A stretch of DNA of 36,249 nucleotides from a virus, in the IMG/VR virus record IMGVR_UViG_3300045997_000043, positions 1 to 36,249 of that record. One strand, given 5' to 3'. Position numbers and translations under genes: made by a program. Shown piece by piece: positions 25,351 to 33,349 of this stretch; the first letter of the stretch is position 1; each line of letters starts with the position of its first letter. The notes below the pieces were generated by a model that saw only the letters and a list, made by a program, of their open reading frames with translations, did not search any database and was not told the DNA's origin.

Positions 25351-28224
25351 CTACCAGCTCCCACCAAGCGCCCGCCCGCCCGGCTGCCCTGTCGAGGCAG
25401 AGCCCCATGTGGACGCTGGCCTGAGCGGGGTCATAGGCGTGAACGACGTGGACGCTGCGGTGTGGACCGTCCCGGTCGTCGGGTCGTACCACGTGCCTCT
25501 GGTGCTATCAGCGATGGTCCTCGTCCCACTCGACCACGAAGGGTTGGCCCTCGGGTTCTTGCTCTGCTTCGGCTTCGGCTCTGGCTTCGGTGGCGGGGGA
25601 GTAGGCGGCTTGGGCGGCTTCGGTGTGGGCAAGTCCACACCGCGCGAGTACATCTCACCGAGCGCGTCAGCACGCGGGTTGGCGTACGGCGATGGCCCGT
25701 TCGTGTCCAGCGGGTTGATAGGCGTCGTACCGGAGACGCTCGACGGGAGAACGCTCGGACCGCTGAACCACTCCCACGGCCTCTGGGGCTTGTCGGAGCC
25801 TGCCGGTGGCGTGTAGCCGGGGATGCGCAACTCGCTGAGCGCGAGGTTCGGGTCGAGGATGCGAGCCTCTCGCGCAGCCCGCGAGTCGGTCTCCGTAGCC
25901 GGTGGGACGACGCCGTACTGCACCCACTGGTTCATCCGCTGCCCGGCCTTGGTCAGGTCAGCCTTGTCAGCCTCAGGAAGCTGGGCGACCGCCTTCATCC
26001 TTTCCTTGAGCGCATCCTCACCCACGGTCTCAGCCGTGATGCCCCTCGCAGCAAGCTTGTCCACCCACTCCTGCTGCGCTGGCGTCCACTGGTTCATCGA
26101 GCGGTATTGGTCATCGAACGTGGCGCCCATGCCAGAGGTCTGGTACAGCTCGACCTGACGCTGCATCTGCCCGGCGTCAGCACCAAGCTGCGACGCCTTG
26201 AACACATCGCCTTCCGCCGTAGCTGCGCGCTGCTCGTCCGCCATGCTGGCGATGAGCCGCTTGGCCTCACTGTCTGCGTCAGGGTCGTTCTCCCTGTACA
26301 GCTTGTCGATAGCCGCCTGCTTCTGAGCAGCCGAGAGGGTCCTGAACGTGCCGGGGACGTAGGCTTCGCTGGGGAGCAGCGTCCTCGCGTCGTTGATGGC
26401 GGTATCGAACATCGAGTTGTCAGCGACCCAGCCACCCTTCCCCTCGTTGAGGGTCTCGTCCCACGCCGCTGGTGCGACGAAGACCCGCGCACCGCTGTTG
26501 TTCGCTGCTGCGCGTGTCGTCAGCTTGCGACCAGCAGCGTCCTCGACCGTGGGAAGCGTGGTGTGGTACAGGAACGGACTCTCTGGTGTCCCAAGCCCGG
26601 TCCGATAGACGTTGACCGCCTTACCGTCATAGACGAGCCCGGGTATCGTGGTCGCCACGACCTTGGGCATCCCCTGCGGTGGGACGTACCCGACCGTGCC
26701 GTCCTCCTTCGTCACCTTCGTGGACACATCACCAGCAGCGAGCAGCGTCCCGTCCGGGGCGACATAGGTGACATCGACCGAGCCGGTGAGGAGCCATGCC
26801 CTCGCCCCTGCTGGCGCACCATCCATGACGCCCGACGCAGGGACCTCGATGGCATCGACCGGGACCGGCTCGCTCGCATCGTGGACGACGGTGAAGTACG
26901 TCGGGTCGCCATCGTCATCGAGCAGCGGCTGCCCATCAGGGCCGGGCACCGGGGTGGACGAGACCCACCCACCATTCGCCATCTTCTGCTCGTTGTCGAA
27001 CCACATCTTCGTGGTGCCCTGAAGGTAGCCATCACCAGCCCCGCCAGTCACCCCATTCAGGTCGAAGATGGTGGGCTTCCTGCCCTCGGGCGTGGTCGGG
27101 TCGAGCAGCTTGCCGTTCAGCGCGGAGTCGATGTACTCGATGGTGCCAGAGATGAACGGCGTGACCGAGAGGTCAGCCTGCTCCTGCCCGCCGCGCATGA
27201 GCCGAGCCCCCTCCGCAGAGAGGGTGTCCCTGAACGCGACGGCGGCTGCACGCTCGCAGGCATAGTTGCCGTGGCAGTTGTACGTGGTCTCGATGTACTG
27301 GTCCTGCGCATCGAAGACGCGCTGCATGATGGGGGCCTGCTTGATGTGGTTCTTGGACTGGCGGATTTCTCCCCTGCGGTCCTGCCAGTCGTTGCGCTCC
27401 GTCTGGGTCGTGCTCTTCCGCACGAGCGTGCCCAACCCCTCCTGCGAGCGGTCAAGGAGATTGTCGATATGCCGCTTGTCGAACACGAAGTCAGGGTTCG
27501 TCTTACGGATTTCACGAGTCACATCTTCGATGAGGTTCTGCACCAGCGGGTCATCGACCTTGCCGTCCTCGTAGATGTCGAGGAAGTCCCCGTACCCGGC
27601 TGAGTCAGGGTTGATGTCGGCCAGCGTGGGCGGGCTGTAGCTGGATGTCGATGCGGGGATGGCTTGGTACTGCATCGCGATGGCGACCAGCCCATCCTTG
27701 AGCACCTCGCCCCCCTTGACGTGGCGCTCCCAGTAGTTCTTGACCCAGTTGGCGTGGGCCTCGGCTGCTGACGAACCGCTGCCGCCGCTGCCGCCCGACC
27801 GCTGGTTCGCAGCAGCACGCCAGCGCGCAGCCGAACTCTCCAGCGTGCGCCTGAACTCGGAGTTCTTCGTCGCCTTGTGAGCCCAACGTGCGTAGAACGC
27901 CGACATCTGGCTCTCGGAGACCTTCTTCTGGTCCCACTTCAGCGACATCTTCGACTCTTCGATGGCGAAGGTGTACTGCGTCAGGCGGTTGTCCCACTCG
28001 TCCCAGAGCGGGTCGTCCTTGGAGAGCGAGTCACGACGCGCCTTGAAGTGTGCGAGCAAGCGAGCGTCGTTGACGGGCTTGCCGTCCACCTCGCCGCCGT
28101 TCTTCCATGCGTCGATGTAGTTCTGGTCCTCCTGCGCCTGCATCTCGCGCAGGAGGGAAGCGATGGCCCCACTGAGGTCAGGCGCCTGACGCGGCAGGCG
28201 ACCGAACTGCCCGCTGCGGACCAC
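25351..28224 (-). CDS. Large hypothetical virion or ejection protein
   Basis: 957 aa from GTG 28224, overlapping the last base of the portal gene. The first 330 residues are strongly helical and charged (DEWDNRLTQYTFAIEESKMSL, RNDWQDRRGEIRQSK) with a GGSGGSGSS linker near residue 145. The middle (about 380-620) is beta-rich (GSVDVTYVAPDGTLLAAGDV). A second helical part (about 650-790; AAQKQAAIDKLYREN, QQEWVDKLAARG) follows, and the C-terminus has a proline-lysine-rich run (PTPKPPKPPTPPPPKPEPK) and a Ser/Thr-rich end. No enzymatic motif is recognised. The position right after the portal and before the 2642-aa gene, together with its size, suggests an internal core or ejected protein. Confidence 0.72.
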   Translation of the reverse strand: MVRSGQFGRLPRQAPDLSGAIASLLREMQAQEDQNYIDAWKNGGEVDGKPVNDARLLAHFKARRDSLSKDDPLWDEWDNRLTQYTFAIEESKMSLKWDQKKVSESQMSAFYARWAHKATKNSEFRRTLESSAARWRAAANQRSGGSGGSGSSAAEAHANWVKNYWERHVKGGEVLKDGLVAIAMQYQAIPASTSSYSPPTLADINPDSAGYGDFLDIYEDGKVDDPLVQNLIEDVTREIRKTNPDFVFDKRHIDNLLDRSQEGLGTLVRKSTTQTERNDWQDRRGEIRQSKNHIKQAPIMQRVFDAQDQYIETTYNCHGNYACERAAAVAFRDTLSAEGARLMRGGQEQADLSVTPFISGTIEYIDSALNGKLLDPTTPEGRKPTIFDLNGVTGGAGDGYLQGTTKMWFDNEQKMANGGWVSSTPVPGPDGQPLLDDDGDPTYFTVVHDASEPVPVDAIEVPASGVMDGAPAGARAWLLTGSVDVTYVAPDGTLLAAGDVSTKVTKEDGTVGYVPPQGMPKVVATTIPGLVYDGKAVNVYRTGLGTPESPFLYHTTLPTVEDAAGRKLTTRAAANNSGARVFVAPAAWDETLNEGKGGWVADNSMFDTAINDARTLLPSEAYVPGTFRTLSAAQKQAAIDKLYRENDPDADSEAKRLIASMADEQRAATAEGDVFKASQLGADAGQMQRQVELYQTSGMGATFDDQYRSMNQWTPAQQEWVDKLAARGITAETVGEDALKERMKAVAQLPEADKADLTKAGQRMNQWVQYGVVPPATETDSRAAREARILDPNLALSELRIPGYTPPAGSDKPQRPWEWFSGPSVLPSSVSGTTPINPLDTNGPSPYANPRADALGEMYSRGVDLPTPKPPKPPTPPPPKPEPKPKQSKNPRANPSWSSGTRTIADSTRGTWYDPTTGTVHTAASTSFTPMTPLRPASTWGSASTGQPGGRALGGSW

Positions 28225-30230
28225 TACTGCGTCCTCTGGATGGTCTGCTGACCGACGATGCGCGGTCTGACTTCACCCTCCACGACCTGATACTGGGACA
28301 GCATCTGGGACGGCAGGCCCTCCTGCCCGACCGGGACGGCTGCCTCTCCCTCCGGAGGGACCGTGCCCTCTGGCCCGTTGGCGCCCATCGCTGCACCCTC
28401 TGGCGTGTTGCCCGGCATGAGTTCCGGCGGCGTCTCGGGTGACATGCCCTCACCGTTGAGCGAGGGCACGCCCTGCGTCTGTGGGGCCAAGCCACGCATG
28501 GCTGCCATCTGTGAGGCCATGCCCTGCCCGGCCTGCTGCCCGGCCTGCTGGAGCTGCTGCGGCATCTGCTGCTGCATCTGCTGGAGCATCGCCATGAGCG
28601 AGACCATGACCTGAACGCTGGCCGGGTTGATGGTCGCGTCGGTCTGCTCCGAGCGGATGACATCCATCTCGGCCTCGGGGTCATCGACACCCGTGCGGTC
28701 CATCGCTCGTGCGGCAGACCAGAGCTTGCCCTCCTTGAGGTTGAGGGCGATGCTGCTCATCTCGGCATCGTCACGCGGCGTCAGCGACGGGGACTGGATG
28801 ATGAGCGTGGCAGCCTCTTCGAGGACGCCCTTCATCTTGGGGTTCTTCTCGGCCCAGATGGTGGCGGCAAGCTTCCAGATGTCGGAGCGCCACTTGTAGA
28901 AGAGGTCACGCGGCATCTTCACCCGCGTCTCGTAGTTGGAGACGAGGGCGGCGATGGCCTTGCCAGAGTTCATGACCTGAGCCGGGGCCATGCCACGCAT
29001 GAGTTCGTTGAGCCCACTGATGTCGGTCAGCTCACGGTCGATGCGTGTGAGGAACTGCTCGATTTGGAACTCGGGCATCCACGGCTGGAGCGCTTCGAGC
29101 CTGTTGCCCGCACCGGGGGCGAGCACCTTGTTGGGCTGTGGCTCCAAGCCGGGCGGCACCTGAGCCGGGGCCTCGGGGCCGGTGAGCTGCCAGAGCTGCC
29201 CGGCCACGGCCCTGTGTATCATCTGCGCGTTCTCGGAGAGGCGCTCGTCCTTCTCCCGCAGGAGCTGCTCCACGTCGTGCAGCGAGGACCGTCCGTCAGG
29301 CTGGCCCGGCACGTAGCTGTTGAAGAGCGGCACGTAGGGAAGCTGCCCTCGGTACTCGGGGTGCCGCTTGTTCTTGACCATGTAGTTGCCCACGAAGATG
29401 GCGTTCCACGTCTCGAAGGCGACCGGCTTGCCTGCCACGACGCGAGCGTTCTTGCGCGGCACCCGGTACCAGTAGTCGCTGACCTCGATGCGGAGGTCCG
29501 TGCTGAGCGACTGCCCGCCGAGCGGAGCGTCGTACGTGCCGTAGTAGGTGGGGTTGACGATGTAGAGGTAGGGACGCCCCTCCGTGTCCCTCGCCGTGGC
29601 GCAGTGCAGGCCCCACTCTTCGAGCGCGGTGTCGGGCGAGATGGCGCTCACGTAGAGCGCCCACTCCAGCCGCTCGTACGCCGTCGAGCGCCAGCCGAGG
29701 TAGAGGTTGCGCGGCTGGTCCACCAGCTCTACGACCGGGAGGTCGTTCTCTGAGTCCCACGTGACCCGGGCAGCGGTGCGCCCATAGAGGCACTTGGTCA
29801 CACACGCCTTGTGGCTGAGCGGCTCCAGCCCGACACGTTCCTTCCACGCCATATAGACCCGCTCGACCAGCACGGAGAGCTGGCGACCCTGAGGCGTGAG
29901 GGCATTGGGGACCATGTTCTCGATGGGCTGGAAGGACTGGAGCGCAGCCGGGATGTCCACGTAGGGCGGGTACGAGTTGACCGAGATGTGGACCTTCCCG
30001 CTGTCAGCGGCGGCGGATGGGTCGTCAGCCCAGTGCGATGCCCCGCCACGGGTGAAGGACTGCGGGTAGTAGAGGTTGTCCCAGCGGTCACACAGGAGCG
30101 CGAAGCGGTCCTGCTCTGGCTGGATGGCGAAGCGCCTGCGCCTCAACCAATCCCAGAGGTCTCGTGCCTCGGGGTCATCCAGCTCGTAGACATCAGCGGC
30201 CTCTTGACCGCCTCGTTCGATGGCGTACAC
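28224..30230 (-). CDS. Portal protein
   Basis: 668 aa from GTG 30230, directly after the terminase stop. Portals form the dodecameric DNA channel at one capsid vertex. The N-terminal part (RFALLCDRWDNLYYPQSFTRGG), the stem-like helix region (RQLSVLVERVYMAWKERVG; VTKCLYGRTAARVTWD), the clip/wing part (PYVPLFNSYVPGQPDGRSSLHD) and the long crown helices (EQFLTRIDRELTDISGLNELMRG; SGKAIAALVSNYETRVKMP) follow the usual portal order. The ISGLNELMRG...SGKAI segment is typical of large podophage-like portals. The C-terminal 150 residues are unusual: Gln/Met-rich (QQMQQQMPQQLQQAGQQ), then Pro/Gly/Glu-rich and probably disordered. Confidence 0.88.
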   Translation of the reverse strand: MYAIERGGQEAADVYELDDPEARDLWDWLRRRRFAIQPEQDRFALLCDRWDNLYYPQSFTRGGASHWADDPSAAADSGKVHISVNSYPPYVDIPAALQSFQPIENMVPNALTPQGRQLSVLVERVYMAWKERVGLEPLSHKACVTKCLYGRTAARVTWDSENDLPVVELVDQPRNLYLGWRSTAYERLEWALYVSAISPDTALEEWGLHCATARDTEGRPYLYIVNPTYYGTYDAPLGGQSLSTDLRIEVSDYWYRVPRKNARVVAGKPVAFETWNAIFVGNYMVKNKRHPEYRGQLPYVPLFNSYVPGQPDGRSSLHDVEQLLREKDERLSENAQMIHRAVAGQLWQLTGPEAPAQVPPGLEPQPNKVLAPGAGNRLEALQPWMPEFQIEQFLTRIDRELTDISGLNELMRGMAPAQVMNSGKAIAALVSNYETRVKMPRDLFYKWRSDIWKLAATIWAEKNPKMKGVLEEAATLIIQSPSLTPRDDAEMSSIALNLKEGKLWSAARAMDRTGVDDPEAEMDVIRSEQTDATINPASVQVMVSLMAMLQQMQQQMPQQLQQAGQQAGQGMASQMAAMRGLAPQTQGVPSLNGEGMSPETPPELMPGNTPEGAAMGANGPEGTVPPEGEAAVPVGQEGLPSQMLSQYQVVEGEVRPRIVGQQTIQRTQ

Positions 30231-31916
30231 CTACCCACCCCGTGCTCGCATGTCCCTCAACGAGGTGTACGTGACGACCCGACGACCGAAGCCGGGACCG
30301 GGTGGCCCGCTACTCGCACGAGATGCTACACCCTTCGGGGTGCTGCCGAAATAGTCCAGCGTCGCGTTGCTCGCACCGGGTGGGTTCAAGCGAGCCATGT
30401 CCCATGCCACCACGAGGGCCATGACCGCGTCGGTCTGGAGCCCCTTGTCGTTGAGGCGGTAGCCCAGAAGCTGGCGGCGGAGCGTGAGCCACGGCCCCGA
30501 ACGCGGGAGGCGCAGCTTACGCTGCTCGATGGCGGTCTTGAGGTTGTTGAGGAGCTTCAGCTTCCTCCCACGCGAGCCGCCGAACTCGACCGAGCGCACG
30601 GTGATGGGAAGCGCGTCGCGGAACATGGCCCCACCCATCCCGGTCGTATCGACCCCGGTGATGCAGCGGTAGCCGTCACCCGTGTAGGACTGGTGGCTGT
30701 TCGTGACGAGCGCGGCGATGACCGGCGTCGTCGTCCGCCCGCTCTGGTGTGAGGCCAAGACGCCGACGGCTGGACTGGATGTGCCGTCGAGGACGATGCT
30801 CCACGTGCTGTCGTAGCTGACCGCCGGGTCCGCACCTTGGAGGTAGTGATGTCCCTTCCTCGCTGGCTGCATCTCGGGGAGGTCGCTCGTGAACATCTCG
30901 TCCACCGCCTGCTGCGAGAAGAACGAGGAGCGCCCCTCAAGGAACAGGCCGTCGATGTTCTGTGGGACCAACGAGGACGGCATGCTGGCGACGAGTCGGT
31001 CGAACATCACCGGGTCGATGCCGTAACCGATGTTCTCGCGTGTGCTCATCCGCAGGCTCATGGAGTCTGGCTTGCGGTCCGGCGCGTCCGGGTCCCCCTT
31101 GTACCAGTGGTCAGCGAAGGCAGTGAGTCCCTCGGTGGCCGTGCCCACAATCCAGAGCTGCCCACCCGTGGAGAGGCGTCGGTTGTGGAGGACTTCCGAC
31201 ACGACGAAGTCGAAGTATGGGTCGAAGCCACCCTCGTCGTAGGAGATACCGTTCATGTCCTTGCCGAGTGAGCCGATGGCCTTCTCGCCCGTGGTGCGGT
31301 AGTGGATGGACCCGCCCCCGAACACGGGGTGCAGGCGCACCCAGAGGTACTCGCCCCGGTACTTCTTGTCCCAGACCGCGACCGGACCACCCAGCTCGGT
31401 GGTCAGGGGGCAGCCATCGGCCTGTGCCTCGTGCGTGCCCTGAAGCAGGCGCACCAACTCGATGTACGACAGCTCGGAAGTCTCTTGGGCGATGCCGAAG
31501 TGGTACCACTCGTAGGGCAGGGCGCTCCACTGGACCATCGAACGCTGTGAGAGCAACCTCGGTGGGCGCAACCCGAGCTTGAAGAACGTCGAATGGAAGT
31601 TGGCGACCGTCACGGCGAGGGTCTTGCCCGCACGGTTGCCCGCCGAGAGGGTGATGTCGAGGTAGCGAGGCTGCCATCCCGTCATATCCCGCATCAGGAT
31701 GGCGTCCCAGAAGCGCAACTGCCCCGGATGGGGCCGGATGCCAAGGAAACGCTGTGCGAAGAACCCGATGTCCCATCGGGCACGGGCCAAGTCGCGTGCG
31801 AAGTCGCTCTGGAGTAGCCTCGAAGGGTCCAGCGCAGCGTCCTGCGACGCTTCTGCCCGCACACGCTGCCCGTGACGGCTCTCCCTCGCCCTCGGAGTGG
31901 GCGAGACGACGGTCAT
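30231..31916 (-). CDS. terL: Terminase large subunit (ATPase and nuclease)
   Basis: 561 aa from ATG 31916, overlapping the end of the upstream gene as ATGA. TerL pumps DNA into the prohead and cuts it. The ATPase part shows HPGQLRFWDAILM (adenine-side motif region), a Walker A variant SAGNRAGKT near residues 90-98 and a Walker B NGISYDEGGFD near 223-233 with the catalytic Glu after Asp. The RNase H-like nuclease part begins with GADPAVSYDSTWSIVLDG near residue 365, and a late acidic element is seen in LQTDAVMALVVAWDMA near 500. The order and length are normal for the family. The C-terminal 50 residues are Gly/Pro/Ser/Arg-rich and may contact the portal. Confidence 0.92.
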   Translation of the reverse strand: MTVVSPTPRARESRHGQRVRAEASQDAALDPSRLLQSDFARDLARARWDIGFFAQRFLGIRPHPGQLRFWDAILMRDMTGWQPRYLDITLSAGNRAGKTLAVTVANFHSTFFKLGLRPPRLLSQRSMVQWSALPYEWYHFGIAQETSELSYIELVRLLQGTHEAQADGCPLTTELGGPVAVWDKKYRGEYLWVRLHPVFGGGSIHYRTTGEKAIGSLGKDMNGISYDEGGFDPYFDFVVSEVLHNRRLSTGGQLWIVGTATEGLTAFADHWYKGDPDAPDRKPDSMSLRMSTRENIGYGIDPVMFDRLVASMPSSLVPQNIDGLFLEGRSSFFSQQAVDEMFTSDLPEMQPARKGHHYLQGADPAVSYDSTWSIVLDGTSSPAVGVLASHQSGRTTTPVIAALVTNSHQSYTGDGYRCITGVDTTGMGGAMFRDALPITVRSVEFGGSRGRKLKLLNNLKTAIEQRKLRLPRSGPWLTLRRQLLGYRLNDKGLQTDAVMALVVAWDMARLNPPGASNATLDYFGSTPKGVASRASSGPPGPGFGRRVVTYTSLRDMRARGG

Positions 31917-32404
31917 TCGGACCTCAGGTGGGCCGGGGCGAGCGGGACCTCCTCGAAATAGCCCTCCACGACCTCTTCGGGTGGCTCGACCGACGCCGGA
32001 AGGAGCCGAGATGGGGCCTCGTAGCCGCCACCGGCCAGCGCACGGGCGAGTGAGAGCATGAACTGACGGTCCGCAGCCTTCTCTTCGCGCCTGTCGATGA
32101 GCTGCTGGGCGATGAGACCGTCTCGGAGGTTGGGCTGAAGCTCTCCAGAGGCCAGTCGGTCGAGGGACTTGCGGACGACGACGGCTGCAAGGTCGTCATC
32201 CAGTGCCACAGCGCCCTGTTCGATGACCTCAGGGGCTTCAGACGGCCTCGCAACGGGTTCATCTGCTCCGTTCTGCCTCGCTCGTGAGCGTCGCTTGGCT
32301 GCTGCTGCGCGTGTAGGGGCAGGCGCACGGGGCTCCACGTACTCGGAGCGCTCCTTCTTCCGCCACCCGGTCAGCGTGATGTCCGTCGTCACGGCGCGAA
32401 GCAT
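31913..32404 (-). CDS. Putative terminase small subunit
   Basis: 163 aa from ATG 32404, or 159 aa from GTG 32392 in the same frame; neither has a clear ribosome binding site. The frame extends upstream through the terminator hairpin, but that part is not expected to be coding. The N-terminal 60 residues are basic and Ala-rich (TGWRKKERSEYVEP, AAAAKRRSRARQNG), suited to DNA contact. A helical core follows (ALDDDLAAVVVRKSLDRLASGE; LIAQQLIDRREEKAADRQFML), with an acidic C-terminus (EPPEEVVEGYFEEV) that may bind the large subunit. The assignment rests mostly on position directly before TerL; no classical TerS family is recognised. Confidence 0.6.
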   Translation of the reverse strand: MLRAVTTDITLTGWRKKERSEYVEPRAPAPTRAAAAKRRSRARQNGADEPVARPSEAPEVIEQGAVALDDDLAAVVVRKSLDRLASGELQPNLRDGLIAQQLIDRREEKAADRQFMLSLARALAGGGYEAPSRLLPASVEPPEEVVEGYFEEVPLAPAHLRSE

Positions 32405-32408
32405 ACGA

Positions 32409-32441
32409 CAAGGCCCCCGCCTCTGGGGAGCGGGGGCCTTG
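32409..32441. terminator. GC-rich stem-loop before the packaging operon
   Basis: A perfect 12-base-pair stem (32409-32420 with 32430-32441) with a 9-base loop. It lacks a U-rich tract, so as a terminator it may be weak or bidirectional. It begins 5 bases upstream of the candidate TerS ATG. Confidence 0.7.
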
Positions 32442-32466
32442 ACGCAAGGAGGAGAGAACAAGACCA

Positions 32467-32492
32467 GAAACTACGTCATCTGACGCAGTTTC
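32467..32492 (-). terminator. Hairpin with T-rich tail after the SSB-like gene
   Basis: Arms of 12 bases with one mismatch (32467-32478 and 32481-32492) and a TC loop lie directly after the SSB-like stop. On the - strand the stem is followed by TGGTCTTGTTCTCTCC, a reasonable intrinsic terminator tail. Together with the next stem-loop it separates the SSB-like gene from the packaging operon. Confidence 0.65.
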
Positions 32493-32493
32493 G

Positions 32494-33027
32494 CTAGAAG
32501 GGCAAGTCGTCGTCGGCTTCGGGGATGACCGCCTCGGCCTCGACCTCTGCGACGGGAGCAGCGGCAGGCGCTGCGACCGGGGCAGAGACGGCTGCGGCTG
32601 TCCGGTTGGACTGCCGGGGCTTGGCGACCGTCACCGGGATGGCGACCGCCCCATCGACCTTCGCGTACCCGCCCTTGTTGAGGACGGTCTGGATGAGGCA
32701 GCGCTTCCCGACGAGGTCGTTCATGGTGAACGTCACGCCCGGCTGCACCGCCTCCGCGCCCATGAGGGCTGCGAGGAAGGCCGCGGTCTTGGACTGGGGA
32801 CCGGTCATCTGGGACGACAGACCGGAGACCTCGATGGGCTCACCGGGCGTGCCGTCCTCGTTCTCCGTGTCCACGAGGAACGTCCACTCGAAGACCTCGC
32901 GGTCCTCGTTGTTGACGACGATGGTGCGGGCGACGACAGCCTTCAGCGCGGCGGGATAGTTGCCGGGGGGAAGCTGGTCTTCGGGGACGCCCGAACCGAC
33001 GGTGATGGAGAGGCTGGGAGCGACCAC
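32494..33027 (-). CDS. SSB-like single-stranded DNA-binding protein with acidic tip
   Basis: 177 aa from GTG 33027, with AAAGGAG 8 bases upstream. The open frame continues far upstream but has no other start signal. Residues 10-125 form a beta-rich domain (LPPGNYPAALKAVVARTIVVN, REVFEWTFLVDTENEDG, KRCLIQTVLNKGGYAKVDG) reminiscent of the phage DUF669-type or gp2.5-like group associated with replication. A flexible Ala/Pro/Val-rich linker and a terminal DDDLPF follow. The acidic tip ending in Phe is the protein-docking element of bacterial SSB and T7 gp2.5. It lies divergent from the primase-helicase gene, with which it probably cooperates. The DNA-binding role is inferred from tip and context rather than from a clear OB-fold match. 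Confidence 0.7.
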   Translation of the reverse strand: MVAPSLSITVGSGVPEDQLPPGNYPAALKAVVARTIVVNNEDREVFEWTFLVDTENEDGTPGEPIEVSGLSSQMTGPQSKTAAFLAALMGAEAVQPGVTFTMNDLVGKRCLIQTVLNKGGYAKVDGAVAIPVTVAKPRQSNRTAAAVSAPVAAPAAAPVAEVEAEAVIPEADDDLPF

Positions 33028-33349
33028 TGAGAGGACTCCTTTCGCTTGGGCCGGATGAGGGTGCGGTAGGTCCGCCGTCTCTGGTGGCCCTGTGCAAGAC
33101 GCAGCATAGCGCATCCCAGAGGAGCGTGCAGGACGGCCCAGACACGCGAAGACCCCGGCAAGCCGGGGTCCCTCGCGCCTCATCCGAACCCTTGCGGAGG
33201 AGCTGGCGACCCCGAAGGGGCGCTCACCCCGCCCGAAAGGCGACCGGACCCATAGCGTACCACACGGCCCCGAAGGAGTAGACTCGGAGGTCTCATCCGA
33301 TGGGCGACCTCGTACATCGGCAGCCAACCCAAGAGGGGACCTCTCATCC
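33028..33349. promoter_or_regulatory. Divergent control region between SSB-like and primase genes
   Basis: This 322-base gap has no convincing gene. It holds two copies of CTCATCCGA (33179-33187 and 33292-33300), a related CTCATCCA ending at the primase start, two CATAGCG elements (33104-33110 and 33252-33258), a TATGCT on the - strand near 33105 and a possible -10 element TAGACT (33279-33284) on the + strand without a clear -35. CCGATG/CATCGG arms (33297-33302 and 33315-33320) could bracket a small loop. Transcripts must start in both directions here, so it is the likely early control point. Confidence 0.5.
33151..33170. other. GC-rich hairpin in the divergent control region
   Basis: GACCCCGGC and GCCGGGGTC form a 9-base-pair stem with a 2-base centre, and outer GCG/CGC bases can extend it. 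There is no T-rich tail, so it is more likely an attenuator or protein site than a terminator. Confidence 0.5.
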
